From the NCBI RefSeq assembly GCF_002844235.1, contig NZ_PGTS01000007.1:170223-234222 (forward strand): a stretch of DNA of 64,000 bases. Reading direction: 5' to 3'. Below, piece by piece: positions 45,134 to 54,572 of the stretch. Source of the DNA: Thalassospira povalilytica. GTDB lineage: Bacteria; Pseudomonadota; Alphaproteobacteria; Rhodospirillales; Thalassospiraceae. The stretch's first letter is position 1. Every line of letters begins with the position of its first letter. Under the pieces are notes generated by a model. It searched no databases. It was given only the letters and a program-made list of their open reading frames with translations, and was not told where the DNA came from. The position numbers and the translations under genes are program-made.

Positions 45134-46262
45134 TCTGTGCAAGGATTTGCTGATAGGTGTCCGGCCCCGCCTTGAGATCGGCACCCAGCGGGTCAAGCGT
45201 TCCGGTACGGATGCCGGTATCTGACACAACAGCCTGAACAACTGCCGGACGGAATTGCGGTTCGGCAAAGATGCAAACGGCACCGGTATCGCGAATTTTG
45301 TCTTCGATCTCATGGAGGCGCTTGGCTCCGGGCTTCTGGTCGGGGGACACGGTGATCGACCCAACCGCTGTCAAACCAAATCCGGCTTCCAGATACTGAT
45401 AGGCATCATGGAAAACGACATAGGGTTTGCCCTGAATCGGGGCGACCTTCTGGCGCAGATCATTGCCAAGACTGGTCAGGCTGGCAAGTAACGTTTTCAG
45501 ATTGTCGCGATAGGCATCTGCGTGTTCCGGGTCGATTTCGACCAGTTCATCGGTAATTGCGATGGCAATGCTTGCGCCATTGGCCGGATCCATCCAGATA
45601 TGCGGATCAATGCCGCCATGTTCGTGATGGTGATCTTCGTCACTGTCATGGGTGTCCGCGGCGTGATCGTGGTCGTGATCATCTGCTTCTTTGGCGTCGT
45701 CATGATGATGGTCTTTGTCATGATCATCATGAGCATGGTCATCATGAGCATGCTCATTGTGGTCATCATGGTCGCCGTGCGCGTGATCATCATGTTCGTC
45801 ATGGGCATGGTCATCATGGCCGGCATGATCTTCATCGTGATCGCCATGCTGGTGGGCTTCCCATGCGCCACCATCGCGCATTTTACGAAGCGCCATGCCT
45901 TCGACGGCGACCAGTTCAAGCTGATGGCTGGATTTGGACAGTGTCTGCAACGGTTTTTGCAGGAAACCTTCCAGTGAATGGGAAACATAAACAACCAGAT
46001 CGGCCTCGCTAAGCGCACGTGCTTCGCTGGGGCGCAGCGAGTAGGCATGCGGGGAAGATGCCCCGTCAACCAGCAAGGCCGGTTCGCCGATATCCTTCAT
46101 GATGGCACTGGCGATCGAATGGATCGGCTTGATGGATGTGACAACCTTGGGGGCATCATCGCCGTGGGCTGATGCCGACCCGGCCGGGATGGCAATCAGC
46201 GGCAAGGTGGCAAGGGACGCGGCAAAAAACGCGCGGCGAAAAACAGGGGAGAAGTCAGGCAT
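45093..46262 (-). CDS. znuA: Zinc ABC-transporter substrate-binding protein
   Basis: A 389-residue cluster A-I metal-binding protein with signal peptide (MPDFSPVFRRAFFAASLATL, cleavage near ASA). Ligand histidines are seen at GASSPHAYSLRPSEA and in DPHIWMDPANG, and FHDAYQYLEAGFGL completes the fold. Between residues about 135 and 220 is a very long His/Asp loop typical of ZnuA, here larger than usual. There is no znuB or znuC permease in the window; the protein is encoded with DUF1007 and NicO. A Zur-type palindrome lies 46 bases upstream, so it is zinc-repressed. Confidence 0.92.
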   Translation of the reverse strand: MPDFSPVFRRAFFAASLATLPLIAIPAGSASAHGDDAPKVVTSIKPIHSIASAIMKDIGEPALLVDGASSPHAYSLRPSEARALSEADLVVYVSHSLEGFLQKPLQTLSKSSHQLELVAVEGMALRKMRDGGAWEAHQHGDHDEDHAGHDDHAHDEHDDHAHGDHDDHNEHAHDDHAHDDHDKDHHHDDAKEADDHDHDHAADTHDSDEDHHHEHGGIDPHIWMDPANGASIAIAITDELVEIDPEHADAYRDNLKTLLASLTSLGNDLRQKVAPIQGKPYVVFHDAYQYLEAGFGLTAVGSITVSPDQKPGAKRLHEIEDKIRDTGAVCIFAEPQFRPAVVQAVVSDTGIRTGTLDPLGADLKAGPDTYQQILAQNVDALVDCLGQGS

Positions 46263-46307
46263 GTAACCGATCCGGTCTGGAGTGGGGAAGATTTCGATGA
46301 CCTGATG

Positions 46308-46329
46308 TTGTTATGATATAACATAACAA
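46308..46329. promoter_or_regulatory. Zur-like operator in front of znuA
   Basis: TTGTTATG and CATAACAA flank ATATAA (8-6-8). The core TGTTATGATATAACA matches the TGTTATA-type Zur consensus. It is in the expected place for repression of znuA. Confidence 0.65.
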
Positions 46330-46755
46330 TCGGTCAAGCGAAAACTCGATACCGGTACTCATTTCAGGATGGAAATGACCGACCGACTGTGAAGCAGGCC
46401 ACTGTGATCAAGCGACAGGTAGCCGCTTTGAATTACCGATTTCAGCCGAAAGAAGCGTGACGGACGGGGCCGGACCTGTCGAAGATAAATATGGAAATAG
46501 GAAAATCATTCCGCGCGAAAGGACCAAAATCGACGTTACTAGGTGAAATTTGATCCAATTAGAATTTACCAATTGATCCAAATAGAAAAATTGCACAGTC
46601 GAAACAAAAAATCTGCGAATGGAGTTGCTGCGATCCGTGCCCTGGACCGCGGTGTTGTCGGCCCAAAACAGATGCCCAAAACATAAGACTGTGCGACCGG
46701 TCGGGACTTTAATTGATGGGGGTTAATCCCAATCTACCAGAGGTAGATGTTGTTC
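46330..46755. other. Intergenic region with direct repeats and a hairpin
   Basis: No gene. TTGATCCAATTAGAA (46550-46564) is repeated with one change at 46573-46587 (TTGATCCAAATAGAA), 23 bases apart. A 7-3-7 hairpin (ATCTACC, AGA, GGTAGAT; 46732-46748) contains the ribosome site of the following gene. Confidence 0.6.
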
Positions 46756-47655
46756 ATGTTTTCGGGTTTGAGGAACGGCGTGCTTAAATTTTGCAAATGG
46801 TTGATTGTCCCGGCGCTGGGATTGTTTGTTATTGGCATTGCAATTTCAAAGCCGTCGCAGGCCGAGACATTCCGCATCGCACTTGTCGGTGACCCGAAAA
46901 GCGGGCCTTTTTCCTATCAGTACAAGTTGCTTGAACTTGCTCTTGATCATGCGGGCGGGGACCATCAGGTCGAATATATCGCCTTTGACGGGGCGACGGC
47001 CAAACGCATCATGCAGCAAATGGAAGATGGCCAGATCGATGTGATGTTTGCGGGCTATCGCCCCGAATTCGAGCAGGATTTTTCCCAGGTCTATGTGCCA
47101 CTGACCCGCGGTATTCTGGGGCATCGGGTTTTTGTGACCCGGCCCGATATGGCCCAGGCACTGAATGAAGTCGAGACGCTGGATGACCTGAAAGGTCATT
47201 GCATCGGGTCGGGCGCGGACTGGCTGGATACCAGAATCCTTGAAACCAACGGATTTTGTGTTGAAAAGGCGACATACGAAAATCTGTGGCGGATGCTTGA
47301 TCACGGGCGGTTCGATCTTTTGAATCGCGGGGCCCATGAAGTTCATGCCGAAATCGGTCTGGCCCTTGATGCGGGGATGGATCTGGTTGTTGATCAGAAT
47401 ATCCTTCTGATCTATCCGCTGGATTTCTTTTTCTATGTGCGGGCCGATGACCGGGCCCGCCATGCAATCATCACAGAAGGGTTGCAGGCGGCCTATGAGA
47501 ACGGGGCCTTTATGCGCAATTTCTATTCCGATCCGGGAATTGCCCGGTCGCTGCGTCTGATCCGTGACAGCAAGCGCAAGGTATTTCGCATCCCAAATCC
47601 CTATATGTCGTCGCAAACCCATGCGGTGGCCAACAGCTATTGGGAAGGCTATTAG
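46756..47655 (+). CDS. Periplasmic solute-binding protein-like protein (family 3-type fold)
   Basis: An exported protein of about 299 residues with a basic N-terminus and hydrophobic stretch ending near SQA. The mature part has the two-lobe pattern of family 3 binding proteins: FRIALVGDPKSGPFSYQY, QMEDGQIDVMFAGYRPEFE, LDDLKGHCIGSGADWLD, HGRFDLLNRGAHEVHAE. Such lone proteins without permease genes often act as extracytoplasmic sensors or as partners of a distant transporter. The start is ATG 46756 by spacing from AGAGGTAG (ATG 46747 is only two or three bases from it). The ligand is unknown. Confidence 0.75.
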   Translation: MFSGLRNGVLKFCKWLIVPALGLFVIGIAISKPSQAETFRIALVGDPKSGPFSYQYKLLELALDHAGGDHQVEYIAFDGATAKRIMQQMEDGQIDVMFAGYRPEFEQDFSQVYVPLTRGILGHRVFVTRPDMAQALNEVETLDDLKGHCIGSGADWLDTRILETNGFCVEKATYENLWRMLDHGRFDLLNRGAHEVHAEIGLALDAGMDLVVDQNILLIYPLDFFFYVRADDRARHAIITEGLQAAYENGAFMRNFYSDPGIARSLRLIRDSKRKVFRIPNPYMSSQTHAVANSYWEGY

Positions 47656-47718
47656 GCGGGCTTGAAACCAGTTGGGCGGCCCAGTTGGACGGCGGGGCAT
47701 AGACCGTCGGTCACAAGA

Positions 47719-49302
47719 TCAGGAAGTTGCCAGATCTTCGGGCGTGTAATTCATTTCATGAAGGATTTCGCCGGTTTCATAATCAACCGCCTGAAGTGTC
47801 ACGCCATATCCCCACAATTGCCCAATATAGCCAAGCGTCATCTGGGCTTCGGCTTTTTCAAGGCGGATGCCTTCATGTTCGGTATGCTGAATATAAAGCT
47901 GGCGATTGCCGCGGATATCGACATCGACTACCTGCATGTCGGGTTCACGCACCGAAATGTCATGCATCCGGGCCAGTGACCGGCGGACCTTGCGATAGCC
48001 GTTATCATCATGAATGGCTGCGACTTCGAGATGCGGTGATGTGCTTTGATCATCGATCATGAACATCCGCATGTCGCGCATCAGTTTGGGCGACAGGAAT
48101 TGCAGGATGAAGCTTTCATCGCGGTAATGTGCCCAGGCTTCCTTGAGCGTTTCCACCGGCTCATTATTCCCGGCGATATCGGGGAACCATTTGCGGTCCT
48201 CGTCGGTCGGATCAACACAGATGCGGTGGATATCCTGCATCATGGCAAAGCCCAGCGCATAGGGATTGAACCCGGAATAGCGCGGATCATCATATTCGGC
48301 CTGAAACACGACGCGCGAATGGTAATCGATGAATTCCATCATCGCGCCCTCGGAAATCCGGCCCCTGTCATACAGGCTGTTCATGATGGCGTAATGCACA
48401 TAGCACGCACAGCCTTCATTCATCATTTTGGTCTGTTTCTGGGGATAGAAATACTGACCGATATTGCGCACGATCCGCAGGATTTCACGTTCCCATGCCT
48501 GAAGCGACGGTGCATTTTTTTCCAGGAAATAAAGCAGGTTTTCTTCCGGAAGGCCGAATTGGGCGCGGCGTTCCTCGATCCGCATTTTGCGTTTGAGCTC
48601 GTCCATATCCTGATCGCCCTGATCGGGCTGGGGCAGGGTGCGCCACAGATCGTTATAGGTTTCGTCTTCATATTTGGCCCGTTCGCGTTCACGTTCCAGT
48701 TCGACTGCAAGATTGGGCTTTTCCGGATGGGAATAACGGTTAACCCCCTGTTCCATCAGGGCATGGGCGGCATCAAGTACGCGTTCGACCGCGTCAAAGC
48801 CGTACCGGTCTTCGCATTTGGCGATATAGCCCTTGGCGAATTGCAGATAATCCAGAATGCCTTCGGCATCGGTCCATTGTTTGAACAGATAGTTGTTTTT
48901 GAAAAAATGGTTATGCCCGAACGCGGCATGGGCCATGACCAGCGCCTGCATGACGATGGTGTTTTCTTCCATCACATAGGAAATGCAGGGGTTCGAATTG
49001 ATCACGATTTCATAGGCCAGCCCCTGATAGCCCTTGCGATACATGACATCATCGCGCACGAAGCGTTTGCCGAACGACCAGTGGTGATACATCAAGGGCA
49101 TGCCGATCGATGAATAGGCATCAAGCATCTGTTCGGAGGTGATGACTTCGACCTGGTTGGGATAGACATCAAGTTTGAGTTCATTGATCGCGATGTCTTC
49201 AATCGCGTCATAGGTCGCCTTCAGCGTTTCGAAATCCCAGTCGGCACTGGTGAAAAGCAGTTTGCCATTATCAGCTTCGGAGGATTTGGTTTTGGTGCTC
49301 AT
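47719..49302 (-). CDS. SpoVR-family protein
   Basis: A 527-residue protein of the SpoVR/YcgB family: YPNQVEVITSEQMLDAYSSI, GMPLMYHHWSFGKRF, YRKGYQGLAYEIVINSNPCI and AHAAFGHNHFFKNNYLF are its most conserved segments. The rich set of histidines there suggests metal binding. The biochemical role is unknown; in spore formers it affects cortex formation. It is the last gene of prkA-yeaH-spoVR, a conserved stress and starvation operon, and its start overlaps the previous stop by four bases. Confidence 0.93.
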   Translation of the reverse strand: MSTKTKSSEADNGKLLFTSADWDFETLKATYDAIEDIAINELKLDVYPNQVEVITSEQMLDAYSSIGMPLMYHHWSFGKRFVRDDVMYRKGYQGLAYEIVINSNPCISYVMEENTIVMQALVMAHAAFGHNHFFKNNYLFKQWTDAEGILDYLQFAKGYIAKCEDRYGFDAVERVLDAAHALMEQGVNRYSHPEKPNLAVELERERERAKYEDETYNDLWRTLPQPDQGDQDMDELKRKMRIEERRAQFGLPEENLLYFLEKNAPSLQAWEREILRIVRNIGQYFYPQKQTKMMNEGCACYVHYAIMNSLYDRGRISEGAMMEFIDYHSRVVFQAEYDDPRYSGFNPYALGFAMMQDIHRICVDPTDEDRKWFPDIAGNNEPVETLKEAWAHYRDESFILQFLSPKLMRDMRMFMIDDQSTSPHLEVAAIHDDNGYRKVRRSLARMHDISVREPDMQVVDVDIRGNRQLYIQHTEHEGIRLEKAEAQMTLGYIGQLWGYGVTLQAVDYETGEILHEMNYTPEDLATS

Positions 49303-50642
49303 AGCCGTGCCTCCGTGCGGTTTTTGGCAAAGAGTTCCCGGAATACCGGAAAGATATCAGCGGCCTTTGTCACCCGTTTAAGGGCAAAGCGCGGATTGTG
49401 CGAGGCCAGCGGGGCATAGGCCTTCCACAGGGCGGTTTCGCCTTCGGCAGCGGCGAAAATCTCTGCCTCGCGCTCATCAGTGATTTCGATATAGGCGTAA
49501 TATTGGCATTTCGGCAAAAGGTCTTCGGCCAGCAGGCTGGTGCATTTGGCGCCGTCATTGGAATAGTTGTCGCCATCGGATGCCTGTGCGGCATAGATGT
49601 TCCACTGATCGTTGGGATAGCGGTCCTTGAGCACCTTTTTCATTTCTTCAAGGGCGGTGGAAACAATGGTGCCGCCGGTTTCGCGCGAATAGAAAAAGGT
49701 TTCTTCATCAACTTCGGCGGCGCGCGATGTGTGGCGGATGAACACCACTTCGACATGTTCGTAGCGACGATGCAAAAACAGATGCAGCAACATGAAGAAC
49801 CGCTTGGCCAGTTCCTTCATCTGTTCGGACATCGATCCCGATACATCCATCAGACAGAACATCACCGCCTGGGTGTTGGGATCGGGGATTTGCTGGAACT
49901 GGTTATAGCGGGTATCGATCGGATCAATGAACGGGATCGCCTTCATGCGGCGTTTGGCTTCTTCAAGGTCGGCCAGCAATCCGTGCAGGCTGTCTTCGTC
50001 GGCCTTGGTCAGTTTGCCATTGGGGCGTTTTTCGGCCTTGGCCTGAAGGGCTGCGATCTTTTCTTCGAGTTCGCGGACTTCGGTGGTTTTGGGCCGTCTC
50101 AGGCCGATGCGCCGGGCCAGTGAATTGCGCATGGTGCGCACAAGGCTCAGGTTGGCGGGCGTGCCTTCAACCGAAAAGCCCGCGCGCGCATTGCGAAACG
50201 CGGTTGTCTGTTTCAGGCTTTTTTTCAAAAGGTCAGGCAGTTCGAGATCTTCGAAAAAGATATCAAGGAATTCGTCACGGGTCAGGGTGAACTGGAAATC
50301 ATCCTCGCCGTCGCCATCGGGGCTTGCCTGTGATCCGCCAGCCCCGGCGTCACCACCTTGCGGGCGGGCGATGCGATCGCCCTGAACGAATTTCTTGTTG
50401 CCGGGCAGGACATAGTTGCGGTTGCCGCCCCGTCCGGCATGGTGGAAGCCCGGTTCTTTCAATGTCTTGCCGGGAATGGTGATCTGATCGCCGCTGGTGA
50501 TATCGGTGATGCCGCGCGACCGGATGGTGTCTTCGACAGCTTTTTTGATCTGGGCCTTGGCCCGGCGCATGAAACGCTGTCGGTTGCCAAGACTTTTGCC
50601 TGTCGGGTTCTTGCGGCGGTCAACGATATACAGCATGGGCAT
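49299..50642 (-). CDS. yeaH: YeaH/DUF444 family von Willebrand A-like protein
   Basis: A 447-residue DUF444 protein. The N-terminus MPMLYIVDRRKNPTGKSLGN and the MIDAS-type DVSGSMSEQMKE in a von Willebrand A-like fold are recognisable; a Gly-rich basic linker lies near residue 90. It works with the PrkA kinase in E. coli during nitrogen starvation and other stress. It is 4-base coupled to spoVR downstream and 172 bases downstream of prkA with a terminator-like hairpin between, so expression may be lower than that of prkA. Confidence 0.92.
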   Translation of the reverse strand: MPMLYIVDRRKNPTGKSLGNRQRFMRRAKAQIKKAVEDTIRSRGITDITSGDQITIPGKTLKEPGFHHAGRGGNRNYVLPGNKKFVQGDRIARPQGGDAGAGGSQASPDGDGEDDFQFTLTRDEFLDIFFEDLELPDLLKKSLKQTTAFRNARAGFSVEGTPANLSLVRTMRNSLARRIGLRRPKTTEVRELEEKIAALQAKAEKRPNGKLTKADEDSLHGLLADLEEAKRRMKAIPFIDPIDTRYNQFQQIPDPNTQAVMFCLMDVSGSMSEQMKELAKRFFMLLHLFLHRRYEHVEVVFIRHTSRAAEVDEETFFYSRETGGTIVSTALEEMKKVLKDRYPNDQWNIYAAQASDGDNYSNDGAKCTSLLAEDLLPKCQYYAYIEITDEREAEIFAAAEGETALWKAYAPLASHNPRFALKRVTKAADIFPVFRELFAKNRTEARL

Positions 50643-50755
50643 TCACATCCTTGGACCGACATGCCGGGATAAGGGGCCGTCATGTCATGTGCAGGTCGCT
50701 TGGGCCTTTGGTCTTTGACAGGATGGGCGAACGGGTGCCCATCCTGCGACGGGAT

Positions 50756-50789
50756 AAAAGCCGGGCGGACAAGGGAGAAACCGCCCGGC
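50756..50789 (-). terminator. Attenuator between prkA and yeaH
   Basis: A 9-bp perfect stem (GCCGGGCGG at 50760-50768 with its complement at 50781-50789) is followed on the minus strand by TTTTATCC. A second perfect stem (GGATGGGC at 50721-50728 with GCCCATCC at 50737-50744) follows. Confidence 0.65.
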
Positions 50790-50814
50790 AGGGTCGGTAA
50801 GCCGAGGGCGTGGC

Positions 50815-52761
50815 TTAGCCGGCCTTATTGACGCGCATATACCATTCGACCAGACGACGGGTCTGACGTTCGGTATAGCTTCGATCGATCATGCGTTTGA
50901 CGAACTCGTTATGTTTCTTTTCGGTTTCGCTGTCTTTTTTCGAACCGAACGAAATCACCGGCAGAAGGTCTTCGACCTGGCTGAACATGCGTTTTTCGAT
51001 CACATCACGCAGTTTCTCATAAGACGTCCAGGACGGGTTTTTGCCCTTGTTGTTCGCACGTGCGCGCAGGGCAAATTTGACGACCTCGTTACGGAAGTCC
51101 TTGGGATTGGCGATGCCGGCCGGTTTTTCGATTTTCGAAAGTTCCTGATCAATGATCTTGCGATCAAGAAGCTGTCCGGTATCGGGGTCCTTGAAGTCCT
51201 GATCCTCGATCCAGGCATCGGCATAGGACACATAGCGATCAAACAGGTTCTGCCCGTAATCGGAATAGCTTTCGAGATAGGCCTTCTGAATTTCCGCCCC
51301 GATAAATTCGGCATAACGCGGGGCCAGTTCGGACTTGATGAAGTCCATATAATCCTTTTCGCGTTCTTCGGGATATTGTTCACGCCGGATCGCCTGTTCG
51401 AGCACATACATCAGATGCACCGGATCGGCGGCGACTTCGTGGGTGTCATGGTTGAAGGTTTCAGACAGAACCTTGAAGGCAAACCGGGTGGAAATGCCGT
51501 CCATGCCTTCGTCGACACCGGCGGTATCGCGGTATTCCTGCATGGATTTGGCTTTGGGGTCGACATCCTTCAATGTTTCGCCGTCATAGACCCGCATCTT
51601 GGAATAAAGGTTGGAGTTTTCATGTTCCTGCAACCGCGACAGGACCGAAAACTGTGCCAGCATCTTGAGCGTTCCGGGCGCGCAGGCACCCTGTTCAAGT
51701 TCGGATCCCTGAAGCAGCTTTTCATAGATCATGGTTTCTTCGGTAACCCGCAGGCAATAGGGGACTTTGATCACCGAGATACGATCAATGAAGGCTTCGT
51801 TGTTCTTGTTGGATTTGAAGGTCTGCCATTCGGCTTCGTTTGAATGGGCAAGGATCAAGCCCTGGAACGGGATGGCACCAAGGTTTTCCGTGCCGATATA
51901 GTTGCTTTCCTGGGTTGCGGTCAGAAGCGGATGCAGCATCTTGATCGGGGCCTTGAACATTTCGACAAATTCAAGCAAGCCCTGATTGGCGCGGTTCAGA
52001 CCACCGGAATAGCTATAGGCATCCGGGTCGTTCTGACTGAAATATTCGAGTTTGCGGATATCGACCTTGCCGACCAGTGACGAGATATCCTGATTGTTTT
52101 CATCACCCGGTTCGGTTTTGGCGATTGCGATCTGACGCAGGCGCGACGGGATCAGCTTGACCACCGAGAATTTGGAAAGATCACCGCCAAATTCGTCAAG
52201 ACGCTTGACCGCCCAGGGCGACATAAGCCCGGTCAGGCGGCGTTTGGGAATGCCGTATTTGTCCTGGATGGCGTCACCCATTTTGGCTGGATTGAACAGG
52301 CCAAGCGGGCTTTCAAACACCGGGCTGATCACATCCCCGGCCTTCAGAACATAGATCGGTTCGCGTTCCATCAGCTCCTTGAGCCGTTCGGCAAGCGAAC
52401 TTTTGCCGCCGCCAACCGGACCGAGCAGATAAAGAACCTGTTTGCGTTCTTCTAGCCCCTGGGCCGCATATTTGAAGAAGCCGACAATGCGTTCGACGGT
52501 TTCTTCCATGCCAAAGAAATCGGCAAAGGCAGGGTAACGTTTGATGGTTCGGTTCAGGAAAATACGGCCAAGGCGGGGATCGGTCGATGTATCGATCAGT
52601 TCCGGTTCGCCAATCGCCGTGATCATGCGTTCCGCGGCCGAGGCATAGGCCGTTGGATCTTCGCGACATAGATTAAGGTAGTCACGGATGGTCAGTTCGG
52701 TTTCTTGCTTTCCGTCATACCCTTCCGCATACAGCTCGAAGATGTCCTTGTCTTCAGCCAT
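50815..52761 (-). CDS. prkA: PrkA-family serine protein kinase
   Basis: A 648-residue PrkA/YeaG kinase: an AAA+-like N-terminal domain with Walker A GPVGGGKSS near residues 114-122, LTGLMSPWAVKRLDEFGGDL, LIGLK-type switch segments replaced by QGLILAHSNEAEWQTF, and a C-terminal domain with helical repeats. It phosphorylates proteins and is needed for stress adaptation. The start at 52761 has GGAG upstream (the ATG six codons earlier does not). It heads the operon prkA-yeaH-spoVR. Confidence 0.94.
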   Translation of the reverse strand: MAEDKDIFELYAEGYDGKQETELTIRDYLNLCREDPTAYASAAERMITAIGEPELIDTSTDPRLGRIFLNRTIKRYPAFADFFGMEETVERIVGFFKYAAQGLEERKQVLYLLGPVGGGKSSLAERLKELMEREPIYVLKAGDVISPVFESPLGLFNPAKMGDAIQDKYGIPKRRLTGLMSPWAVKRLDEFGGDLSKFSVVKLIPSRLRQIAIAKTEPGDENNQDISSLVGKVDIRKLEYFSQNDPDAYSYSGGLNRANQGLLEFVEMFKAPIKMLHPLLTATQESNYIGTENLGAIPFQGLILAHSNEAEWQTFKSNKNNEAFIDRISVIKVPYCLRVTEETMIYEKLLQGSELEQGACAPGTLKMLAQFSVLSRLQEHENSNLYSKMRVYDGETLKDVDPKAKSMQEYRDTAGVDEGMDGISTRFAFKVLSETFNHDTHEVAADPVHLMYVLEQAIRREQYPEEREKDYMDFIKSELAPRYAEFIGAEIQKAYLESYSDYGQNLFDRYVSYADAWIEDQDFKDPDTGQLLDRKIIDQELSKIEKPAGIANPKDFRNEVVKFALRARANNKGKNPSWTSYEKLRDVIEKRMFSQVEDLLPVISFGSKKDSETEKKHNEFVKRMIDRSYTERQTRRLVEWYMRVNKAG

Positions 52762-53363
52762 GGCGCGGTCTCCTTTCAAACGTTATCTCTTTGGTATCGA
52801 ACGATCGTTTCCTGTCCTGCCTGTTTTGCGTTGCAGCAGACCTGTTGATGGCCGCCTGATTCTGTATACGTCAGCAAATGGTACAAAAGTTCATTTGCCA
52901 GACAGTAAATATTTTAACGAAGACTATTTAGCTTCTGGTTAAAATCGGCAGAAGATGCCAAGAGTTTGAAGTTGTTGTCTTTGCCGGTTCGCAAGTTAAT
53001 ATTTGCTACTTTGGGTTGCTGTCTTTTGGCCCCGTTTCGGCAGCCCTTTGATAAAGACTTCAGACCTGAATGGGCGTCGACCTGTCGCCATGACCCGGAT
53101 CGTTGCCGCTGGAAAATGTCCTATTAAATGACTTGGGAAGCAGCGACCTGTTCCGCAAGGTAAGATACAGGTATTGGCGAAAGAATTTCCATTCGGGTGA
53201 TCACGGTTGAGTGACCGGAACGGGCTGTGGGCAAGGCAGTTGCCCGTGATCAGACCTGACAAAATTATTTTGCGTTTGCACAGTCGGCGGGTCGGACGTT
53301 ATCACTGCACCAATCGCGAAACCGGCGGCGGTTATGGTCGCGCCGCCCAGCAGGAAGAATGAA
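52762..53363. other. Intergenic region between prkA and the rhodanese gene
   Basis: About 600 bases carry the divergent promoters of prkA (minus) and the rhodanese gene (plus). An inverted repeat TGATCACGG / CCGTGATCA lies at about 53197-53254. I see no coding gene with a ribosome site and no convincing sigma-54 or stress-sigma promoter. Confidence 0.5.
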
Positions 53364-53702
53364 ATGACCGATGGTGCTGTAAAATTTGTCGAACCCCACG
53401 AGCTTGATCTTCTGATCGGCCAGGACGCGGTGACTGTCATCGACGTGCGTGAACCCGATGAATTCGTCACCGGCCATATCGAAACCGCGATCAATATGCC
53501 GACATCAAATTTTGACATTTCGGCACTGGTTGACCTGACCGATGAAAATGACACCGACCTGGTGTTTGTCTGTGCGGTGGGGCAGCGATCCTTTGGCGCG
53601 GCCAATGCCGTTCTGCCCCATGTTGATTGCGCGGTCAGCAACCTTAAGGGCGGCATCCAAAGCTGGACCCGGGCCGGCTTTGATCTTGAAGGTGGCAAAT
53701 AA
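53364..53702 (+). CDS. Rhodanese-like domain protein
   Basis: A single-domain sulfurtransferase of about 112 residues. It has VTVIDVREPDEFVTGHIETA, the rhodanese CH2A motif, and the active-site loop VFVCAVGQRSF with Cys in the usual place, followed by NLKGGIQSWTRAG. It has no signal, so it is cytoplasmic. It may move sulfur for thiosulfate or cysteine-derived persulfide; the substrate cannot be told. Start at ATG 53364 with AGGAAGAATG upstream; a longer in-frame start adds ten residues without similarity. Confidence 0.88.
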   Translation: MTDGAVKFVEPHELDLLIGQDAVTVIDVREPDEFVTGHIETAINMPTSNFDISALVDLTDENDTDLVFVCAVGQRSFGAANAVLPHVDCAVSNLKGGIQSWTRAGFDLEGGK

Positions 53703-53825
53703 GCCCGGAATTGGTCGTCGGGCAGGGAAGGCTGTTTAATGCTGCCTTTCGCCAGACCCGTAGCTTGGTTTGTCCGGTACGCCCAGTTTGCCCAATCCGC
53801 CCGATCTGCTGGGGCCACCCGTGAA

Positions 53826-54428
53826 TTATCTGTGTTCTTGTTTGACCAGAACCCCAGATGCAAGGCATTCGAATGCTGAAATTGCCTTGTGAAGGGTTGC
53901 TTGCGGATCATCGCTTGTTGCAACCCAAAGGGCCGCATTCAATGCCACGCCGTTCAGCATTCTTGCCAGGGCTTCAATATCCACAGATTTGATCGCGCCC
54001 TGATCGGCCAGTTCCCCAAGCGTTGCAATCGTCGCCTGCAAGCAGCGATTTTGACTTGGCCAGTTTGACGGATCGCCAAGGAAAGCCGGACCATCGCGAA
54101 GGACGATGCGCTGGATCTCGGGATCAAGGGCCAGTTCGATATATGTCCTGCCCTCGGCCATTAACCCGTTCCAGCCACCCCCGGCGGCATCACCGGCATC
54201 TTTGGCCTTTTGGGCCATGGCCGAGTCAATTTCATCGACAACAGCCGCAAGCAACCCGAGCTTGTCACCAAAATTATGATAAAGCGCGCCGCGCGTCAGG
54301 CCGGCGGATGCTGTCAGCTCATCCATTGACGCATCTGCATATCCCTTGTGGGCAAAGGCCTTGCGCCCCGCAGCGATCAATTTAACGCGCGTTTCTTCCA
54401 TCTTTTCAGCACGGGTCTTGGCAGTCAT
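53826..54428 (-). CDS. TetR-family transcriptional regulator
   Basis: A 200-residue TetR repressor. HTH: KAFAHKGYADASMDELTASA followed by LTRGALYHNFGDKLGLL, the usual core with RGALYHNF. The C-terminal ligand domain is helical and variable; LRDGPAFLGDPSNWP is its most family-like part. Three palindromic operators lie in the 144-base divergent region shared with a RidA-family gene, so it probably represses itself and that gene. The start at 54428 has GGAGTGCCTG upstream. Confidence 0.92.
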   Translation of the reverse strand: MTAKTRAEKMEETRVKLIAAGRKAFAHKGYADASMDELTASAGLTRGALYHNFGDKLGLLAAVVDEIDSAMAQKAKDAGDAAGGGWNGLMAEGRTYIELALDPEIQRIVLRDGPAFLGDPSNWPSQNRCLQATIATLGELADQGAIKSVDIEALARMLNGVALNAALWVATSDDPQATLHKAISAFECLASGVLVKQEHR

Positions 54429-54444
54429 CAGGCACTCCGATTTT

Positions 54445-54519
54445 AACATACGGCGCGTATGTTAATTGACATACGCGATGTATGTGAATATATCTTTGCT
54501 TCACATACGCAGCGTATCT
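54445..54519. promoter_or_regulatory. Three TetR operators
   Basis: Site 1: AACATACG, GCG, CGTATGTT (54445-54463, perfect). Site 2: ACATAC, GCGAT, GTATGT (54469-54485, perfect). Site 3: ATACGC, A, GCGTAT with partly symmetric flanks (54503-54519). All share ATACG/CGTAT half-sites in the divergent tetR/ridA promoter. Confidence 0.82.
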
Positions 54520-54572
54520 GAATTGGGTCCAAAACACCACATCAACTGAATTTATCTGAACAGGAGGGCTTT

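Noticed and set aside
52762..53363. Sigma-54 or general-stress promoter upstream of prkA
   Set aside because: TGGCAAAT and GGAAAC...CGTT-like strings occur, but spacing does not fit either consensus.
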